Part shown: in pieces, positions 15,175 to 23,254 of the stretch
Layout of the letters: each line of letters opens with the position of its first letter
How positions within the stretch are numbered: position 1 is the stretch's first letter
IMG/VR virus record: IMGVR_UViG_3300009610_000015
Coordinates: 1-48,705 of that record
Direction: 5' to 3' (one strand)
From: a virus
DNA: 48,705 nt
Program-made: the position numbers and the translations under genes
Notes under the pieces: model-generated
Databases searched by the model: none
Seen by the model: only the letters and a program-made list of their open reading frames with translations
Told to the model about the DNA's origin: nothing

Positions 15175-17036
15175 GCCTCCGAGACCACGAGCCGATTTCG
15201 TTCAATCAGTTCCGCGGCACTTTTGACCGGGGGGAGGACGAGTCTGTCCCCCCGGGCTTTTTCAAAGGGTCGAGGAACATCCAGTTCATCAATCAGGGGA
15301 TTAAGACGAGGGATGGTTCTGCAATCGATACGGCGGAGACTGGACCTATCCGACGAATCGCTATTTATAAGAGAATCGGCGAGGTCGCGCGCCTCCTGAT
15401 TCTCAACAACGCTGGGGTCCTCTTTGACTCCATAACTCACACAGCAATTCTTACCATCCCGGCCATGTCTGACTTCAGCATGGTCAGCATGTTCAACCGA
15501 GCTTACATCACTCCGCACAATGGCCTCCGTGGTCTCCCGGGAGAAAAGTTATATGTGTATGAAGGGTCAGGAGTTGCACGACCTGCGGGAGGAACAGCTC
15601 CGCCTCCAACGGGAATGCAGGCAGCAGAAGGAGTTGCGGGAAACTTCGACCCGGGAATTCATCTTTTCGCAGTTGCGTTTGAGACTGCATCAGGATACAT
15701 TACGCCTTTCGGCTCCTCCTGCGCTATCTCCTCCACGACCGGAGGAAAGAAGATAGATCTTTCCGCCATCCCAACTGGGCCTCTAGGAACTGTCGCGCGT
15801 GTTTTGATGGGAACGAAGGATGTAGCAATCAATGGGGTCTTCTCCGGGGACTTTAACAACCAGACTTGGTATGTAATCCCGGATGGACGGATTCCAGACA
15901 ATTCTACAACCGTTAAGACCGTAAGCTATTTCGACGCCGACCTCCAGTCAGACATTTCCTACCTCTCAGAGCAGATGGGGTCTATCCCTGCTGGAGTAGG
16001 AGTCAACATCTATCGGGGCCGCTTAATTATTTGGGGTGAAGATGTCAACGAATCAATCGTTAGAGCTTCCGCCATTGGACAGCCGGAGTCCTTTGACGAG
16101 GCCGATGGCTTCGTTACCATCAATCCCGGCGATAGTGGCGGTGGAGTCCGATTCTGCTTCGAGTATCGAACTCAGCTTATTTGTTGCAAATCTCAGCGAT
16201 CCTACATTACGCAGGATAATGGAGATAATGCAGGAAGCTGGAAAGTTGACGCTCTCGATAAGAGTGTCGGGACCGAATGTCACGGAGTTGGAAAAATTCT
16301 CGACTTTGGCGAGGACGTTCGAGACCGCGCCTTCATCGCAGATAGGAGTGGGCTTCAGCTTTATACTGGAACTTTCTCCGACACTGAGGTCACCAGCAAC
16401 ATCTCCGACGTCTGGGACCGAATAAACAAGGCGGTTTTCCACAAGGTCGAAGTAGCTGTAGATCCTTTGAAAGGTTTGACCTACGTCGCCTGCCCTCTGG
16501 ACGTAGCAACGGAGAACAATGCCATCATCGTCGTGGACTGGTCAGAAGGTTTGACCGTCGAGGATATCAGGTTCACCATTTGGGAGTTCCCTTATCGGCC
16601 TCAGACTGTAGTTGTCGATGTGAACGAGGCGGATAAGGAATCCGTCATGAAGTTTGCTGGCCTCGACTCCATCAACGTATTCAAGATAGTGGAGAATCTG
16701 AAGCTCGACAACAACCTCGCTATCGATACGTGGGTGGAGTTCCCTCTCCTCCCGCAAGACGACGACTGGCCTGTAAATCACTTCACCGGATTTCGCGCGC
16801 GAATTAAGGGGGTTGGCTACCTCCTGATAAACCTCACGAGCCTTGACGACGCACAGCAGGTTGTAGTGCCTCCTGTAACTCTGAATCCTCAGCCCGGACG
16901 CCCGCTTTTCCGAGGTTTCAATTTCACGTCGGAAAGATGCTCCGTGAAATTAAGGACTAACCAGAGTGGGAACTACTTCATGATGACGAACTTCAACTTG
17001 TATTACAAGCTCCTCTGGTCGACCCGAGCTGAGTAA
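15171..17036 (+). CDS. Large beta-rich tail hub/nozzle protein, 621 aa
   Basis: ATGA-coupled to the upstream gene. The whole protein is beta-strand rich, with repeated blade-like segments (for example GVRFCFEYRTQLICC, AFIADRSGLQLYTG and YVACPLDVATENNAIIVVDW), suggesting a beta-propeller as in podovirus nozzle or stabilisation proteins. Following an adaptor and preceding the fibres, it probably forms the short tail tube or nozzle. No enzymatic motif seen. Confidence 0.65.
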   Translation: MSLRDHEPISFNQFRGTFDRGEDESVPPGFFKGSRNIQFINQGIKTRDGSAIDTAETGPIRRIAIYKRIGEVARLLILNNAGVLFDSITHTAILTIPAMSDFSMVSMFNRAYITPHNGLRGLPGEKLYVYEGSGVARPAGGTAPPPTGMQAAEGVAGNFDPGIHLFAVAFETASGYITPFGSSCAISSTTGGKKIDLSAIPTGPLGTVARVLMGTKDVAINGVFSGDFNNQTWYVIPDGRIPDNSTTVKTVSYFDADLQSDISYLSEQMGSIPAGVGVNIYRGRLIIWGEDVNESIVRASAIGQPESFDEADGFVTINPGDSGGGVRFCFEYRTQLICCKSQRSYITQDNGDNAGSWKVDALDKSVGTECHGVGKILDFGEDVRDRAFIADRSGLQLYTGTFSDTEVTSNISDVWDRINKAVFHKVEVAVDPLKGLTYVACPLDVATENNAIIVVDWSEGLTVEDIRFTIWEFPYRPQTVVVDVNEADKESVMKFAGLDSINVFKIVENLKLDNNLAIDTWVEFPLLPQDDDWPVNHFTGFRARIKGVGYLLINLTSLDDAQQVVVPPVTLNPQPGRPLFRGFNFTSERCSVKLRTNQSGNYFMMTNFNLYYKLLWSTRAE

Positions 17037-18508
17037 TGGCCGAGATTGATACCCAAGCGCTTCTCGGAGACATTGAGTCCGAGCTCCGTAAGCAGCACAT
17101 CGATGTTCAAGGGCTGATCCAGGGAATCCAGCTTGAGAACCCACGGCTCTATCAAATCCTGATGGAGCTGAACGGTGGCCTCCTCTCTGTCCAGGAAGAA
17201 ATCTTCCCACTCATAATTAAGGATAGGCTCCCGACCAACATCGGTGAGATCCTCCTACAGCCCGCTTCGTTCACCTTTGCGTTCCAGCCGACCTCTGTCC
17301 GGTTCTTCTGGAGCGAAGTTCCACAAGCATACGGTTATGAGATTCGGGAAGGGATGCTTTGGGACACTGCAACTTTCCGGGTTCGAACTGCCTCCCTCCA
17401 GGTCGACTTGGACCCTTTGCTCACTGGCTCCTACTACTTCCTCATCAAGACGATAAACGTAGCAGGGGAATACTCAGTCGATGCTCGTTCTGTCCTCGTC
17501 GATGTGCCTGCAATCTCGGCGGTAGTTCTCGCGCGCGAGGTTATTGATAACAACGTCCTCCTACGTTGGACTCTCCCGACTTCGACGTTTAGGATTTTGC
17601 ATTACGAGGTTTCCAAGGGTTCTGTTGTTGCTGGCCTCGTAGACTCCAACTTCTTCGTGGTTTTCGAGAACGTCGCAGGCACCTACGTATATTCGGTTGT
17701 TGGGATAGATGTAGCGGGAAACCGCGGCCTCCCAGCGTCGATTACGGTGCAGGTTGCCTCGCCTCCTGATTACGCGCTACAGGATAAGAGAATCTCTCGG
17801 CTTCTTGGACCGAAAGAGGATATACTGAGGATTCCACCTTTAGAGTCTCTAGTCAATCCGGTCCTCCTAGGGCCTTGGTTCTCTACGACCTGGGAGCAGC
17901 ACTTCGTCAATAACAATTGGGAAGATATCCAGGACCAGCTGGAGGCTGATTACGTCATCTACATTCAGCCTACCGACCTCGATGGAAAATACGAGGAATA
18001 CATAGACTACGGAACGGTGATCAGCAATGTCATCGTCACTGTAGCTTTCAATTTCAATCTGCACGTTCAGGATGTTGCAGTCATCATTGAGATGTCTAGC
18101 TCCCTGGATAATGCAAACTGGACTCCTGTGGTGACAGGTTCTAGTCAGTATTTCCCAACCATGAGGCATCTGTTCATTAGGTTGAAGTGGACCGCATCAG
18201 ACGACCGAGCTTTGCTGGAACTCTGGAATCTTAGCATCTCCATCTCGGTTAAGAGAGAGAACGATGGTGGTGAGGTTTTCGCAACTTACAACACTGTTGG
18301 AGATCCGGGCACCTACGTCACATTTAAGAAGCCTTTCAAAGACGTGGAATCCATCACTTGCACCACAAAGACTACTACAGAGCCTTACTATGCAGTCTTT
18401 GACTTCCAGGATATTCCAAATCCTGTTGGTTTCTACGTCTGGGTCTTCGACTCCTCGGGAAATCGAGTGAAGCAGACTGTTGATTGGAAAGCTCGGGGTA
18501 TCGTCTAA
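17036..18508 (+). CDS. Fibronectin-type-III tail protein, 490 aa
   Basis: TAATG-coupled. The N-terminus is helical (residues 1-60). Two FnIII-like beta sandwiches follow (about 75-155 and 158-240), recognisable by the VRFFWSEVPQAYGYEIR and VLLRWTLP strands and the Y-Y-F-IKT-N-AGEYS / Y-YSVVGIDVAGN ends. The second half is another beta-rich domain, perhaps a carbohydrate-binding sandwich. Likely a tail-tip or fibre-base protein that contacts the cell surface; receptor unknown. Confidence 0.75.
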   Translation: MAEIDTQALLGDIESELRKQHIDVQGLIQGIQLENPRLYQILMELNGGLLSVQEEIFPLIIKDRLPTNIGEILLQPASFTFAFQPTSVRFFWSEVPQAYGYEIREGMLWDTATFRVRTASLQVDLDPLLTGSYYFLIKTINVAGEYSVDARSVLVDVPAISAVVLAREVIDNNVLLRWTLPTSTFRILHYEVSKGSVVAGLVDSNFFVVFENVAGTYVYSVVGIDVAGNRGLPASITVQVASPPDYALQDKRISRLLGPKEDILRIPPLESLVNPVLLGPWFSTTWEQHFVNNNWEDIQDQLEADYVIYIQPTDLDGKYEEYIDYGTVISNVIVTVAFNFNLHVQDVAVIIEMSSSLDNANWTPVVTGSSQYFPTMRHLFIRLKWTASDDRALLELWNLSISISVKRENDGGEVFATYNTVGDPGTYVTFKKPFKDVESITCTTKTTTEPYYAVFDFQDIPNPVGFYVWVFDSSGNRVKQTVDWKARGIV

Positions 18509-19980
18509 TGTGGCAGCGATATAATCAGGGAAGCCACATCTTCGAGAAGTCCCTCGACAACGGAGCGAGCTGGACTCCGATGATGATAAACCAGTCAAGC
18601 ATCGAGGGTATAGCTCCACTTCCGACGAATATTGCGTATACGAATGTTCAGAATGATTTCACTCGTAGACAACGAATCACACCGGCTCCTGGAGATAGTC
18701 TGACACCCTACTATGCTCTAGAACTTGTTGGTGGGGCGGCGACTGGAGGAGATCATGCTGGCCTCGTATTCAACTCAACGGGTATGGCTGTTGACCAAAG
18801 GAAATGGCGTATTATTACTAATGCTGGTCTACTACGCTTCGAGCCTCTAAACGATGCAGAAAATTATACATTCGATGTTATAGTCTCTATAGACCGAGCG
18901 TGTTCCATAGTAGCAAGCGGTAATATCTCAACATCTGCTAGTCTTTATTCAACATATCATATCCTTGCGAGTAATGGAACTATTCGCTCGCAGGGTCCGC
19001 GTGGCACTCCTCCTGGGTCTGGTGGTGGTATTGAGCTGTTCTTTCAGTCTGGGCTTGGGTATCTCCATTGTTACGACATAACTACTGGAGGATATCCGCC
19101 AATCATTATAGCCGGTGGCTCAGTGGACATCCAATGTGCATTGACCGTTGGTGGCATTACTGGTAGTGCTCATATTCAGTCTGCTGCTCATATGGCTTGC
19201 AGCACTCTCTACACTAGAAATGGCACCTTCGTTATGCCAGGTCGTGTCGATGTTGCTGATGGTGGCATTCAAGGCTCATGGTATCTTGGGTCACATCCCG
19301 CATATGGTCTGTATTCCAATACCGGATTGTATCTCGCTGGAGGATTGACGGTAGCAGGCGGGGCGAGCTTCGGTGGCTCGCTGACATTTCCTGCGAATGT
19401 GTGGCACCTTAGCAGTGATGGAATCCAACGTCTCTATTTTGGGTGGGGTAGTCATACATACATAAAAAGTTACGCTAACATTTATTTTCGAGGAGGTAAT
19501 ACTGATACGGAGATCCTCACTATCTTTGCAGGTGGAGAGGTGCAGACACCTGGTGGCGTGAAGGCGATGGCATTTGGTTGCAAACCGGGTATGTATGCTG
19601 CTCCGACAGGGAGCTGGTTCAATTTCAATTGGACCGGGAACGTCCAAGTCTGGATTGATGCAACCTACGTAGGAGATATTGTCTTTTCCGACTCACGCCT
19701 CAAGCGAGACTTCACACCTCTGACGAGCAGCCTTGATAAAGTGTTGAAGATGCGTCCTGGCTCGTTCTATTTTCGAGATGGTGTTGATGCTGCTCCACGT
19801 CTACGTCTCGGATTGCAAGCACAGGATTTGGTAGAGGTCGCCCCGGAGTTAGTTCGTCAGACAGACCTACCAACAGAATTGACCCCGGACGGCACTTATC
19901 AAATTGATTACACTGGAATGATACCTATGCTCGTTGCTTCTATTCAGGAGCTAGAGCAGCGTGTGAGCAAACTGGAGTAA
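18508..19980 (+). CDS. Tail fibre with S74 auto-cleaving chaperone, 490 aa
   Basis: I start at the ATG at 18508 that overlaps the preceding stop. The shaft is Gly/Ser/Ile-rich beta structure. From about residue 390 a peptidase S74 intramolecular chaperone begins: SDSRLKRDFTPL (Ser394, Lys399), then FYFRDG, LRLGLQAQDLVEVAPELV and a final coiled coil (ASIQELEQRVSKLE). In this family the chaperone trimerises the fibre and then cuts itself off just before the conserved Ser. The receptor-binding spike of the phage is probably this protein. Confidence 0.88.
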   Translation: MWQRYNQGSHIFEKSLDNGASWTPMMINQSSIEGIAPLPTNIAYTNVQNDFTRRQRITPAPGDSLTPYYALELVGGAATGGDHAGLVFNSTGMAVDQRKWRIITNAGLLRFEPLNDAENYTFDVIVSIDRACSIVASGNISTSASLYSTYHILASNGTIRSQGPRGTPPGSGGGIELFFQSGLGYLHCYDITTGGYPPIIIAGGSVDIQCALTVGGITGSAHIQSAAHMACSTLYTRNGTFVMPGRVDVADGGIQGSWYLGSHPAYGLYSNTGLYLAGGLTVAGGASFGGSLTFPANVWHLSSDGIQRLYFGWGSHTYIKSYANIYFRGGNTDTEILTIFAGGEVQTPGGVKAMAFGCKPGMYAAPTGSWFNFNWTGNVQVWIDATYVGDIVFSDSRLKRDFTPLTSSLDKVLKMRPGSFYFRDGVDAAPRLRLGLQAQDLVEVAPELVRQTDLPTELTPDGTYQIDYTGMIPMLVASIQELEQRVSKLE

Positions 19981-19983
19981 AAC

Positions 19984-20334
19984 ATGGAAGAATTAGTCCT
20001 GACCGACCCAGAGGTCAAACCGGAGGAGGTCAAGAACACGTATAAGGTGGTAACGCTCACTCTAGACCATGAGGCGATACCATTAGCTCCGCCTCCTCCC
20101 GAACTACCGGTGCCAGGCATGGTTCGTATTGTTCTCAGGGACAATCTTGGTGGGACGTTCACTCACCAATATACTGGCAAGACTGCGACCGACTTCATCA
20201 AATATATCAACACTGCAAACTTTACAACCAAAAGCCTGCATAAGCGTATCCTTGAAAGGTTAGCAGCAGACGGTATTCTTCCTGGGACCGTAACTGGAAC
20301 ACCAGATCCTCCAACTGGAGTCTTTGATGCCTGA
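19984..20334 (+). CDS. Fibre-associated hypothetical protein, 116 aa
   Basis: Starts 3 bp after the fibre stop. A beta-strand N-terminus (NTYKVVTLTLD), a Pro-rich linker (PPPPELPVP), a strand pair (MVRIVLRDNLGGTF) and a helical section (FIKYINTANFTTKSLHKRILERLA). Small proteins of this design often follow S74 fibres. Role unknown. Confidence 0.7.
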   Translation: MEELVLTDPEVKPEEVKNTYKVVTLTLDHEAIPLAPPPPELPVPGMVRIVLRDNLGGTFTHQYTGKTATDFIKYINTANFTTKSLHKRILERLAADGILPGTVTGTPDPPTGVFDA

Positions 20335-20527
20335 ACAACCGAAAGAACTGCCACGTCAAGAAATCACCCTTGAGGAACTCTACCAGGTCGTAGGTGAGCT
20401 AGAGATCGTTCGTCGTAAGTTCTCTCAGCAGCTTCAACAGCTCTATACTCAGGTCGACGAGATGGCGAAAGAAATCGCTAATCTGAGGAACAAAGATGGC
20501 GGACTGGTCAAAGCCGACAATAACTAG
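20327..20527 (+). CDS. Short coiled-coil protein, 66 aa
   Basis: Starts at the ATG at 20327 within the end of the previous gene. After a Pro-rich N-terminus nearly the whole chain is one heptad-patterned helix (LEELYQVVGELEIVRRKF then QLYTQVDEMAKEIANLR). Probably a trimeric or dimeric coiled coil of the tail. Overlaps the next fibre gene by 32 bp. Confidence 0.65.
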   Translation: MPEQPKELPRQEITLEELYQVVGELEIVRRKFSQQLQQLYTQVDEMAKEIANLRNKDGGLVKADNN

Positions 20528-21122
20528 CAATTACGTCACCTTCGTCGATGAGGTGAAGGATCGTGATTTCGACGCTATTAGTCTGCAATACAACGCGCTC
20601 GTAAACCCTCCGAACGCCTCGGTGAAGCTCGTCCGCTCTCCTGTCAAATTCCAGCAATGGATGACGGGGGCGTGGAACGAGCTGACCCTTTCGGTCGAGG
20701 GAGGAGGGACTGGGCAGACCTCGATCGCAGGGTTCCGCACGAGCCTTGGCCTCGGGTCAATGGCCTACCAGAACTCCAACGCTATTGCGGTCACAGGCGG
20801 GACGATCGCTAACATCACGTCTGGTGGTAGCTACTTCAACCATCAGGGCGGGACGATGACGATTCTCCAGCCTACGATAGCGGGTCATGCACTCACGATC
20901 AACGGACCTGCTAATGGATACCATGCCCTCCTAATTTCATGCCCGGCATCTGTTGGTCATGGTGTCCATCTTCAAGCAGGATCTTCTCATAACGACTGGC
21001 CGCTTCGTATTATGAATTACAATGCGACCGTCGAAATCATGAGGGTAACGGGTGCAGGATCTACTTGGATTGCAGGGACTCTTGCTATCCCTGTGGGTGC
21101 AGACAAGTGGGTTCCCTGGTAA
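20496..21122 (+). CDS. Tail fibre protein, 208 aa
   Basis: The N-terminus is mixed. From residue about 65 it shows the classic fibre repeat GGTGQTSIAGFRTSLGLG followed by SMAYQNSNAIAVTGGTI, then a Gly/His-rich beta shaft. This is the trimeric beta-fibre style of phage side-tail fibres. It ends with a short W-P-W. Directly upstream of the His-Xaa-Asn repeat protein, so the two may be adjacent parts of one fibre. Confidence 0.8.
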   Translation: MADWSKPTITSNYVTFVDEVKDRDFDAISLQYNALVNPPNASVKLVRSPVKFQQWMTGAWNELTLSVEGGGTGQTSIAGFRTSLGLGSMAYQNSNAIAVTGGTIANITSGGSYFNHQGGTMTILQPTIAGHALTINGPANGYHALLISCPASVGHGVHLQAGSSHNDWPLRIMNYNATVEIMRVTGAGSTWIAGTLAIPVGADKWVPW

Positions 21123-22058
21123 ATGGCTAAGCGACCAGGCTCCCTTTGGGTCGAAGGGAATAGCCTTAACTACGTAGACGCATATGGTAGGGAGTGGTCC
21201 TATGCTGGCGTCTACATTAAGAACATAGGATGGGGTCGTCCTGGTTCTCTCTGGGTTGAGGGATACTATATCTTCTACATCGCGGAGTCGGGAACTCAAG
21301 TATTCCGGTTACAAGCGACCTGGAATGGAGAGTATCACGGTAGGACTGGTTCCATCTGGGTCGAGGATTGGGCGCTTCGGCACATTGGAGGAGGAGAAGC
21401 TGCTGAATTCTGGGCGCACGATAACCTAGCTCATACAAACGTAACGCATGTAGATACCGGAATCGCAACTCACACCAACACGCATACAAACGTAGCACAT
21501 AATAACATAGCGCACGTCAACTGGCACTCAAACGTAGCACACGTAAATTATCATACCAGTTACGAGCACGCCAATTATCACGGGAACACTCATACAAACG
21601 TCCCGCATACTGATGAGTGGGCTGTCTTGGAGCATGGGGATTACTACTCCCCAAATTACGGATATCCTGCGGCTGGTTCCTATCATCATGCGGACTGCAC
21701 GATTATAAGTCGAGGACAAGCCACTGGTCAGCATGGAGACCATTATGATGCACCTCCTAATACTCCAGCTCATAATGATGGTTACTACTTCAAGGATCAC
21801 TGTAACTTCCACGATAACCTAGCACACGCAAACAACCATTACGACTCACCTGGGCAGTCAGCGCACACAAACTACCACGGGAACACCGAGCACGTTGACT
21901 ACTGGACCCAGACGGCGCACTCAAACGCGCATGGGAATACGCATACGAACGTCGAGCATCAGGACGTTCCTCATGCGAACCATAACGACACGATTCACCA
22001 GAATGTGGCCCATGCGAACGTCACGCATCAGGATCAGCCTGTCCTCATAGGATACTAA
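21123..22058 (+). CDS. Fibre-like protein with about 34 His-Xaa-Asn/Asp motifs, 311 aa
   Basis: The N-terminal third has three repeats of about 35 residues, each beginning RPGSLWVEG or RTGSIWVED and then an aromatic strand. From residue 99 (His99) to the end, nearly every His is the first residue of H-x-N or H-x-D (HTN, HVN, HGN, HAN, HSN, HQD and so on), usually spaced 4-6 residues apart. The repeats are interrupted by a Tyr/Gly-rich stretch at about 160-200. It follows a fibre gene and overlaps the radical SAM gene by 1 bp (TAATG). Its regular His spacing suits metal binding, as in HxH phage spikes, and also suits a substrate for the downstream maturase, by analogy with HxsA His-Xaa-Ser proteins. 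The modification is inferred. Confidence 0.85.
   Translation: MAKRPGSLWVEGNSLNYVDAYGREWSYAGVYIKNIGWGRPGSLWVEGYYIFYIAESGTQVFRLQATWNGEYHGRTGSIWVEDWALRHIGGGEAAEFWAHDNLAHTNVTHVDTGIATHTNTHTNVAHNNIAHVNWHSNVAHVNYHTSYEHANYHGNTHTNVPHTDEWAVLEHGDYYSPNYGYPAAGSYHHADCTIISRGQATGQHGDHYDAPPNTPAHNDGYYFKDHCNFHDNLAHANNHYDSPGQSAHTNYHGNTEHVDYWTQTAHSNAHGNTHTNVEHQDVPHANHNDTIHQNVAHANVTHQDQPVLIGY
21417..22033 (+). repeat. Coding repeat region: H-x-N/D array
   Basis: Degenerate short repeats such as CACxCAAAC (HTN) and CATGCGAAC (HAN) run through this stretch, encoding about 34 H-x-N/D motifs. DNA copies vary at third positions, so the repeat is conserved at protein rather than DNA level. Confidence 0.8.
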
Positions 22059-23254
22059 TGACTGTCGAATATCTCCCCGTTGGTATCGCCTGCAATATCG
22101 CCTGCAAGTATTGCTATCAGGAAAGCCAAAGAGATGCAGGGAATATCAACATGCCTCGGAACTGGGAGAGAGTGCGCTCCCAGCTCGACCGCATTGGGGT
22201 CGACTTCGCAGTCTTTGGTGGGGAGCCTCTGCTGACCCCTATGGCTCACCTCGAAGAAGTGTTCAAATATGGCTTCGAGAAACACGGTAAGAATGGGATT
22301 CAGACTAACGGATCTCTCATCACCGACGAGCATATCGACCTATTTGATAAATACAAGGTCCACGTAGGCATCTCGATAGATGGACCTGGCGAGCTGAATA
22401 GTGTTCGCTGCACGAACGATTTGACAGAGAAAACAGAGAGCGCGATCAGGAAGCTATGTGATCGGGGAATCCCTCCCTCCCTCATTATGACGATCCACCG
22501 GGGGAACAATGATATTCCTGCTCTCACTCGCTGGCTTGATTCTCTTGCTCTACGAGGCTTACGCTACCTTAACTTCCACGAAATGGAGCAAGAGTGCGGA
22601 CAAACGGAACCCGCCCTCTCCGAAGCCGAAACCATAAGGAACTTCCTCCAGCTCTATGAGTGGTCGAAAGGGACGAAGTTCTGGATAAACCCGTTCGTCG
22701 ATATTCGTTCGCTCCTCACAGAGATGGAGCCAAGAGCCAACTGCGTCTGGCACGCTTGCGACCCCCAGACTACCGAAGCCGTTCAAGGAATCAATCCCGA
22801 TGGATCAATGTCAAATTGTGGTAGAGCTTATAAGGACGGCGTCAACTGGCTCAAGGCTGATACCCCCGGATTCGAACGCTATGTTGCGCTTTATCACACT
22901 CCTCAAGAACACGGCGGATGCGCAGGATGTAAGTATTTTGCTTTCTGTAAGGGTCAGTGTCCGGGCACTGCAATCGACGGAGATTGGCGAAACCGAAGCC
23001 TAGAGTGTCGTCTTTGGTATTCCCTCTTCGACGCCATTTCAGAGGATAACAAGGATCGACTCCTACCTCCTGAAGTTGTGAAGCAGAAGGAAGAGGCTCT
23101 GATGAATCGTTGGGCCTCTCCTCAGAACAACGAGCATGGGGACAAGCACGGAGATATTCCTCATGGCGACAAGCATGGGGATCATACGGATTACGGTCCT
23201 GGAGTTGAAGCTGTATTCTGCACCGAGAAACCAGAATGGTTACTGACAAACTAA
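22058..23254 (+). CDS. Radical SAM/SPASM peptide maturase, 398 aa
   Basis: The N-terminal radical SAM barrel has CNIACKYC (Cys12, Cys16, Cys19) to hold the 4Fe-4S cluster that cleaves SAM, and GGEP (54-57) for SAM binding. A full SPASM domain follows: Cys229, Cys234 and Cys254, then CAGCKYFAFCKGQC (288-301, the Cx2Cx5Cx3C signature) and Cys317, enough for two extra clusters. Enzymes of this class modify peptides or proteins post-translationally (thioether, C-C or epimer chemistry). The C-terminus (360-378) has five H-x-D motifs resembling the upstream protein. TAATG coupling to that protein and an overlap with the downstream methyltransferase gene suggest one modification cassette. Confidence 0.9.
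   Translation: MTVEYLPVGIACNIACKYCYQESQRDAGNINMPRNWERVRSQLDRIGVDFAVFGGEPLLTPMAHLEEVFKYGFEKHGKNGIQTNGSLITDEHIDLFDKYKVHVGISIDGPGELNSVRCTNDLTEKTESAIRKLCDRGIPPSLIMTIHRGNNDIPALTRWLDSLALRGLRYLNFHEMEQECGQTEPALSEAETIRNFLQLYEWSKGTKFWINPFVDIRSLLTEMEPRANCVWHACDPQTTEAVQGINPDGSMSNCGRAYKDGVNWLKADTPGFERYVALYHTPQEHGGCAGCKYFAFCKGQCPGTAIDGDWRNRSLECRLWYSLFDAISEDNKDRLLPPEVVKQKEEALMNRWASPQNNEHGDKHGDIPHGDKHGDHTDYGPGVEAVFCTEKPEWLLTN

Noticed and set aside
21417-22033. CRISPR-like repeat array
   Set aside because: The repeats are short, degenerate at third codon positions, in frame, and encode H-x-N/D; they are protein repeats.
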